Shown piece by piece: positions 60,745 to 64,000 of a DNA stretch of 64,000 bases. How positions within the stretch are numbered: the first letter of the stretch is position 1; each line of letters begins with the position of its first letter. The notes under the pieces are model-generated. The model was not told where the DNA came from, did not search any database, and saw only the letters and a program-made list of their open reading frames with translations. The translations under genes and the position numbers were made by a program. The stretch is from Lacibacter sediminis (GTDB lineage Bacteria; Bacteroidota; Bacteroidia; Chitinophagales; Chitinophagaceae). The DNA is taken from the NCBI RefSeq assembly GCF_014168535.1, contig NZ_CP060007.1, positions 62,001-126,000 on the forward strand. The letters are read 5' to 3'.

Positions 60745-62208
60745 TTATCTCGGAGGAACATTCAACGGAATATCTCTTACGAACATGTTATTTCTGTTAG
60801 CTGCATCCCATGCAAGGAAGAACACCAAACGTGTGCGTTTCTCATGCAGATCATAATTGATCTTATCGGGTGTATCGCTTGGTTTGTGATAATCTTTATG
60901 AATACCATCAAAGAAAAATACGATCGGAACTCCTTTTGCAGCAAAGTTATAATGGTCGCTGCGGTAGTATAAACGGTTCGGATCTTTTGGATCGTTGTAT
61001 TTTCTGTCTGTAATAATTTTAATGTACATGTTATTGATGCTGTCAACAAAACGTGGTAACTCACTGCTGAGTTTATCATCACCAATCAGATAAACATGAT
61101 TATTTGTATCGAGTGATTTGATGTTGTCATCTTTACGACCGATCATATCGATATTGATATCGATGCTTGTTTTTTCCAATGGAAATACCGGATGATCTGC
61201 ATAGTAAGCGCTTCCCCACAAACCTTTTTCTTCGCCACTTACGGCTAAAAATAAAATGCTTCGGCGTGGACCTTTGCCCGCTGCTTTTGCTTTTGCAAAT
61301 GCTTCAGCAACTTCCAATACACCAACAGTACCACTGCCATCATCATCAGCACCCGGGTGAAGTTTGCCATTGATAATACCAACATGATCGTAGTGTGCAG
61401 AAATGATGATCCACTCATCTTTCTTATCAGTTCCTTCGATCATACCCAACACATTTGATGCTTGTGTGATCTCTGTTTCTTTACGGAAATCAAGCATCAG
61501 TTCTGTTGCTACCGTTTTTGTTTCAAGTGTTTGTGCTTTGGCAGTTGCGAAATCGCCTTTTAATAGTGTTTCGCCTACAGCTTCAGAAACACGAACAACC
61601 AATGGCGTTTGGCGGCTGCGGTATAAACTGAATGTTAAACGACCTGCACGTGGTGAAGGTTGTTTGTCAATATTGTTCACCACAAATAAGATAGCTGCTG
61701 GCTGACGACTGTACAATTTATTGATATCGTTAAACGCAGGAAGTTGTGTGCCGTTCTTTGCAACGATCACCACTGCTTTACCACGAATATCAGTTGTTGT
61801 GTCAACTTTGCTCATGTACACCACTTCACTGAAAAACTGTTGTGAAGTGATAATGCTGTTGAGTGCTGCTGAAAAGTCTTTTCCAAATTCAAACTTCTTT
61901 CCGCTCACAGCTACAGTTGCATCTTTCAATGTGTCTTTGTACAGTGGGTAGAACTGTTCGTAGTTACCATTGTTTGCGGGTGCAATACCAATACGTTGAA
62001 ACTGTTGTTTCAAATACTCAGCTGCTTTACGTTGTCCTGCAGTGCCGGTTTCTCTTCCTTCCATTTCCGGTCCTGCAAGGATGTAGAGATGGGTTTTGAG
62101 ATCATTTTCTGTAATGGTTTTCGAAAACTGTTCAGCCGTTTTGTTTTTCTTTTGGGCCGATACGGAGAAGGCGAGCAAACTGAGTGCTGCCAATAAGAAT
62201 GTCCTCAT
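60745..62208 (-). CDS. M28 family zinc peptidase with PA domain
   Basis: 487 residues, signal peptide MRTFLLAALSLLAFSVSAQ. A PA-like insertion (about 130-240, GKAVVIVAKNGTQLPAFN) precedes or interrupts the catalytic M28 domain. Zinc ligands and catalytic residues: SAHYDHVGII (His), GADDDGSGT (Asp), SGEEKGLWGS (Glu-Glu), NIDMIGRKDD (Asp), and YRSDHYNFAAKGVPIVFF (His). It is an aminopeptidase/carboxypeptidase-like enzyme acting in the periplasm or outside; specificity unknown. Followed downstream by a bidirectional terminator. Confidence 0.93.
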   Translation of the reverse strand: MRTFLLAALSLLAFSVSAQKKNKTAEQFSKTITENDLKTHLYILAGPEMEGRETGTAGQRKAAEYLKQQFQRIGIAPANNGNYEQFYPLYKDTLKDATVAVSGKKFEFGKDFSAALNSIITSQQFFSEVVYMSKVDTTTDIRGKAVVIVAKNGTQLPAFNDINKLYSRQPAAILFVVNNIDKQPSPRAGRLTFSLYRSRQTPLVVRVSEAVGETLLKGDFATAKAQTLETKTVATELMLDFRKETEITQASNVLGMIEGTDKKDEWIIISAHYDHVGIINGKLHPGADDDGSGTVGVLEVAEAFAKAKAAGKGPRRSILFLAVSGEEKGLWGSAYYADHPVFPLEKTSIDINIDMIGRKDDNIKSLDTNNHVYLIGDDKLSSELPRFVDSINNMYIKIITDRKYNDPKDPNRLYYRSDHYNFAAKGVPIVFFFDGIHKDYHKPSDTPDKINYDLHEKRTRLVFFLAWDAANRNNMFVRDIPLNVPPR

Positions 62209-62237
62209 GCATTATTTTTTTAGATGGCCGAATATAA

Positions 62238-62262
62238 AAGAAAATCCCGCCATTGGCGGGAC
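62238..62262 (-). terminator. terminator of the tatC-rpiB unit
   Basis: On minus: TCCCGCC, loop ATT... reading (T)CCCGCC-AAT-GGCGGGA then TTTTCTTTT. Confidence 0.7.
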
Positions 62263-62317
62263 AGTTGTATGAATGGTATAAAGATCGTCCCAATCAAAGA
62301 TTGGTCTGATCGAATGA

Positions 62318-62755
62318 TCAGGCGCAGGCAATTTTATCAACCCTTAAACCATGACGGCCACCTTCGAATTCAGTGGTCATAAATGTGTCGACCATTTTTT
62401 CAGCATCACCTTCACGCACAAAACGGGCAGGAATACAAATGATGTTAGCGTTGTTATGTGCACGAACCAATTGTGCAATTTCTTCGCCCCAGCAAAGCCC
62501 TGCACGAATACCTTGATGCTTGTTCGCTGTGATGGCAACACCGTTGGCACTGCCGCATAACAAAATGCCAAATGCGGCTTCTCCATTTTCAACAGCTGAA
62601 GCAACAGGATGCGCAAAGTCGGGATAATCAACACTGTCTTTTGAATAAGTGCCGAAATCTTTGAATGCAATTCCTTTTCCTTCAAGATAAGAGATCAGGT
62701 CTTCCTTGTAATCGAACCCTGCATGATCGCAACCAATTGCAACGGGCTTGCTCAT
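62318..62755 (-). CDS. rpiB: ribose 5-phosphate isomerase B
   Basis: 145 residues from MSKPVAIGCDHAGFD; an ATG five codons earlier (62770) is also possible. RpiB/LacA family: AIGCDHAGFDYK (substrate His and Asp), DFGTYSKDSVDYPDFAHPVA, LCGSANGVAITANKHQGIRAG (catalytic Cys and NG loop) and ARAHNNANIICIPAR-type segment. It interconverts ribose 5-phosphate and ribulose 5-phosphate in the cytoplasm. It follows tatC after 63 bases on the same strand and precedes a terminator, so the two are probably co-transcribed. Confidence 0.95.
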   Translation of the reverse strand: MSKPVAIGCDHAGFDYKEDLISYLEGKGIAFKDFGTYSKDSVDYPDFAHPVASAVENGEAAFGILLCGSANGVAITANKHQGIRAGLCWGEEIAQLVRAHNNANIICIPARFVREGDAEKMVDTFMTTEFEGGRHGLRVDKIACA

Positions 62756-62818
62756 ATCAAAAATTTGCATATCGAATAATTTAAAAATGATGATCTGTTA
62801 CAAAGGTAGCATGTCTGC

Positions 62819-63700
62819 TTAACTCCACTCTTCAATATCCTCCTGTTTTATCTGGCGTCTGTAAATACGCATACTCAGCATAATACTGAATTCATACAAA
62901 CCGTATAAAGGAATTGTCACCAAAGCCAGACTGAATGGATCAGTTGATGGGGTGATGATGGCTGCCATAATAATGATCACCACAAATGCATACTTGCGGA
63001 TCTTGCGAAGAGTAATGGGCGTAAGCATGCCCACTTTTGTAAGCAACATCACTACTACGGGCAACTGGAATAATAAACCAACACCAACAGTTAAGTAGAT
63101 CAGGTTTTCAAAATAATCGCTGATGGTTGGGCGAAACTCAATTAACGGACTGAGTGAATAGTTGGAGTAAAAATTTACCATGAACGGTGTGAGAACAAAA
63201 TAACCAAATGCCACACCAAGGAAAAACAAAGAAGATATCCAGAAGATGGCACCGGTTGTACCGCTGCGTTCTTTATCGTTCAATGCCGGACGAACGAATT
63301 TCCAGATCTCCCAAAAGATATAAGGGAAGGCTAAAATGAAACCTGAAGTAAAACCAACAGTAAAGGTGGTAAGGAACTGTTCCGTCATGGCATTACTCTG
63401 GAACTTGATGCTGAAATCAGAAAGGCAAAGGGCATCAACATGCATCCATTTACCAAGATCGCATAGCCAACGGTAAGTAATAAAATCTTTATGTGCAGGG
63501 CCCATAAAAATGTTATTCACCACATAATCGATATTGAACAATACAATGAGGGAAGCAATAATAATGGCAATAACGGCACGCACCACGTGCCAACGCAGTT
63601 CTTCGAGGTGATCAATAAAACTCATTTCAGCTTTTTCTTCGCCTCTTGCACCACGGATGCGTTGTATAATTGATCTGCGTTCTGATTTTGTTTCGGCCAC
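62819..63700 (-). CDS. tatC: Sec-independent protein translocase TatC
   Basis: About 293 residues when begun at GTG in VAETKSERRSIIQRI; the core begins at the ATG 63625 (MSFIDHLEELRWHVVRAVIAI), and homologous proteins usually have a short charged stretch before it, so a GTG or TTG start is plausible and the exact start uncertain. Six membrane segments, with the conserved FIDHLEELRWH, a long periplasmic loop after the first helix (about 75-120), FILAFPYIFWEIWKFVRPALN and the final IIMAAIITPSTDPFSLALVTIPLY. TatC recognises twin-arginine signal peptides. No tatA or tatB is in the window. Confidence 0.93.
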   Translation of the reverse strand: MAETKSERRSIIQRIRGARGEEKAEMSFIDHLEELRWHVVRAVIAIIIASLIVLFNIDYVVNNIFMGPAHKDFITYRWLCDLGKWMHVDALCLSDFSIKFQSNAMTEQFLTTFTVGFTSGFILAFPYIFWEIWKFVRPALNDKERSGTTGAIFWISSLFFLGVAFGYFVLTPFMVNFYSNYSLSPLIEFRPTISDYFENLIYLTVGVGLLFQLPVVVMLLTKVGMLTPITLRKIRKYAFVVIIIMAAIITPSTDPFSLALVTIPLYGLYEFSIMLSMRIYRRQIKQEDIEEWS

Positions 63701-64000
63701 GGTTAATGATTTCAGTTGCAAATGTAACCCGAAAAGGATGAGCAAAAAAAGGGTTCATAAAGGGTAGCCCACCTTTTCTTTGCAACTGTGACTCCGCTCT
63801 TCAAAGGGAGGTGTCAGATAGCATTGTGAGTTGGACCGTGGCACTGCTCTTCTTTAAGAAAAAAGCACTTCGAATTAGGCGACTGAGATGCGCCAGACAT
63901 CGCCTGAGAATTTTCGGGTCGGGAAACTTGGCCGGGAAGGAAGAATAAGAAATATCACATCCTTGCATAAATAAAAATGAGGATGAATGCATATAGGGAA

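Noticed and set aside
63801..63992. 63-codon minus-strand open frame at the window end
   Set aside because: No recognisable start context, Ser-rich shadow-like composition and no family; the last 255 bases are left without a gene.

Overview
The window looks like chromosomal DNA of a Bacteroidota bacterium, most likely of the family Chitinophagaceae. This is inferred from several signs: a C-terminal type IX secretion (Por) sorting domain, many small exported or lipoprotein genes, LytTR two-component signalling, a GH9 cellulase-like enzyme, DUF418 and DUF4197 proteins, promoters of the form TTG or TTTG, then N19-21, then TAnnTTTG, and almost no Shine-Dalgarno sequences before start codons. No rRNA, tRNA, insertion sequence, prophage or CRISPR array was seen.

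Layout. 1-2000: the 3' part of a DUF2357/PD-(D/E)XK nuclease gene (McrC-like defence partner, cut by the window edge), then a degenerate 21-bp tandem repeat. 2000-13900: mostly lone genes (carboxypeptidase-regulatory-domain protein, TPR-membrane-adenylate cyclase, small lipoproteins, haem lipoprotein, ABC exporter, radical SAM protein, SGNH lipoprotein), plus a decayed copy of a neighbouring lipoprotein gene. 14050-17640: a three-gene unit (glutamine-synthetase-like ligase, phosphotransferase, HAD protein) with a promoter and a terminator. 17790-26400: a T9SS substrate, a CvfB-like RNA-binding protein, a 54-aa basic protein behind a perfect palindrome, a rhomboid with Thr at the catalytic Ser position, a JmjC-like cupin and a Mur-ligase paralogue. 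26470-29070: a GH9 enzyme and a polysaccharide deacetylase joined by a site resembling a programmed -1 frameshift signal. 29100-33570: FAH-family enzyme, membrane protein and flavin reductase, then a LytTR/histidine-kinase pair. 33850-36940: a cluster of small exported proteins of unknown function around a caspase-like (clan CD-like) protein. 37000-64000: sterol-desaturase-like protein, DUF4197, lysS, DPP-IV, PPC-domain protein, SDR, a beta-helix/dihaem cytochrome pair, AI-2E-type permease, CHRD protein, second radical SAM protein, DUF418, MarR plus acyl-CoA dehydrogenase, amidase, deoxyhypusine-synthase-like protein, YidE-type transporter, M28 peptidase, rpiB and tatC.

Working together: MarR with acyl-CoA dehydrogenase (fatty-acid oxidation control); GH9 with deacetylase (extracytoplasmic polysaccharide breakdown, possibly as one fused protein); beta-helix protein with dihaem cytochrome (a recurrent pair); FAH-family protein with flavin reductase (possibly aromatic catabolism). 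Intergenic DNA carries several families of short dispersed repeats. The last 255 bases hold no gene that I can support. Where the longest reading frame begins with TTG or GTG or lacks a plausible signal peptide, I moved the start to the internal ATG that fits best and said so. The intergenic stretches 2915-3387 and 6222-6531 hold only the terminator, pseudogene and hairpin listed; 12929-13144, 33570-33855 and 63746-64000 show nothing I can name beyond repeat-like words.
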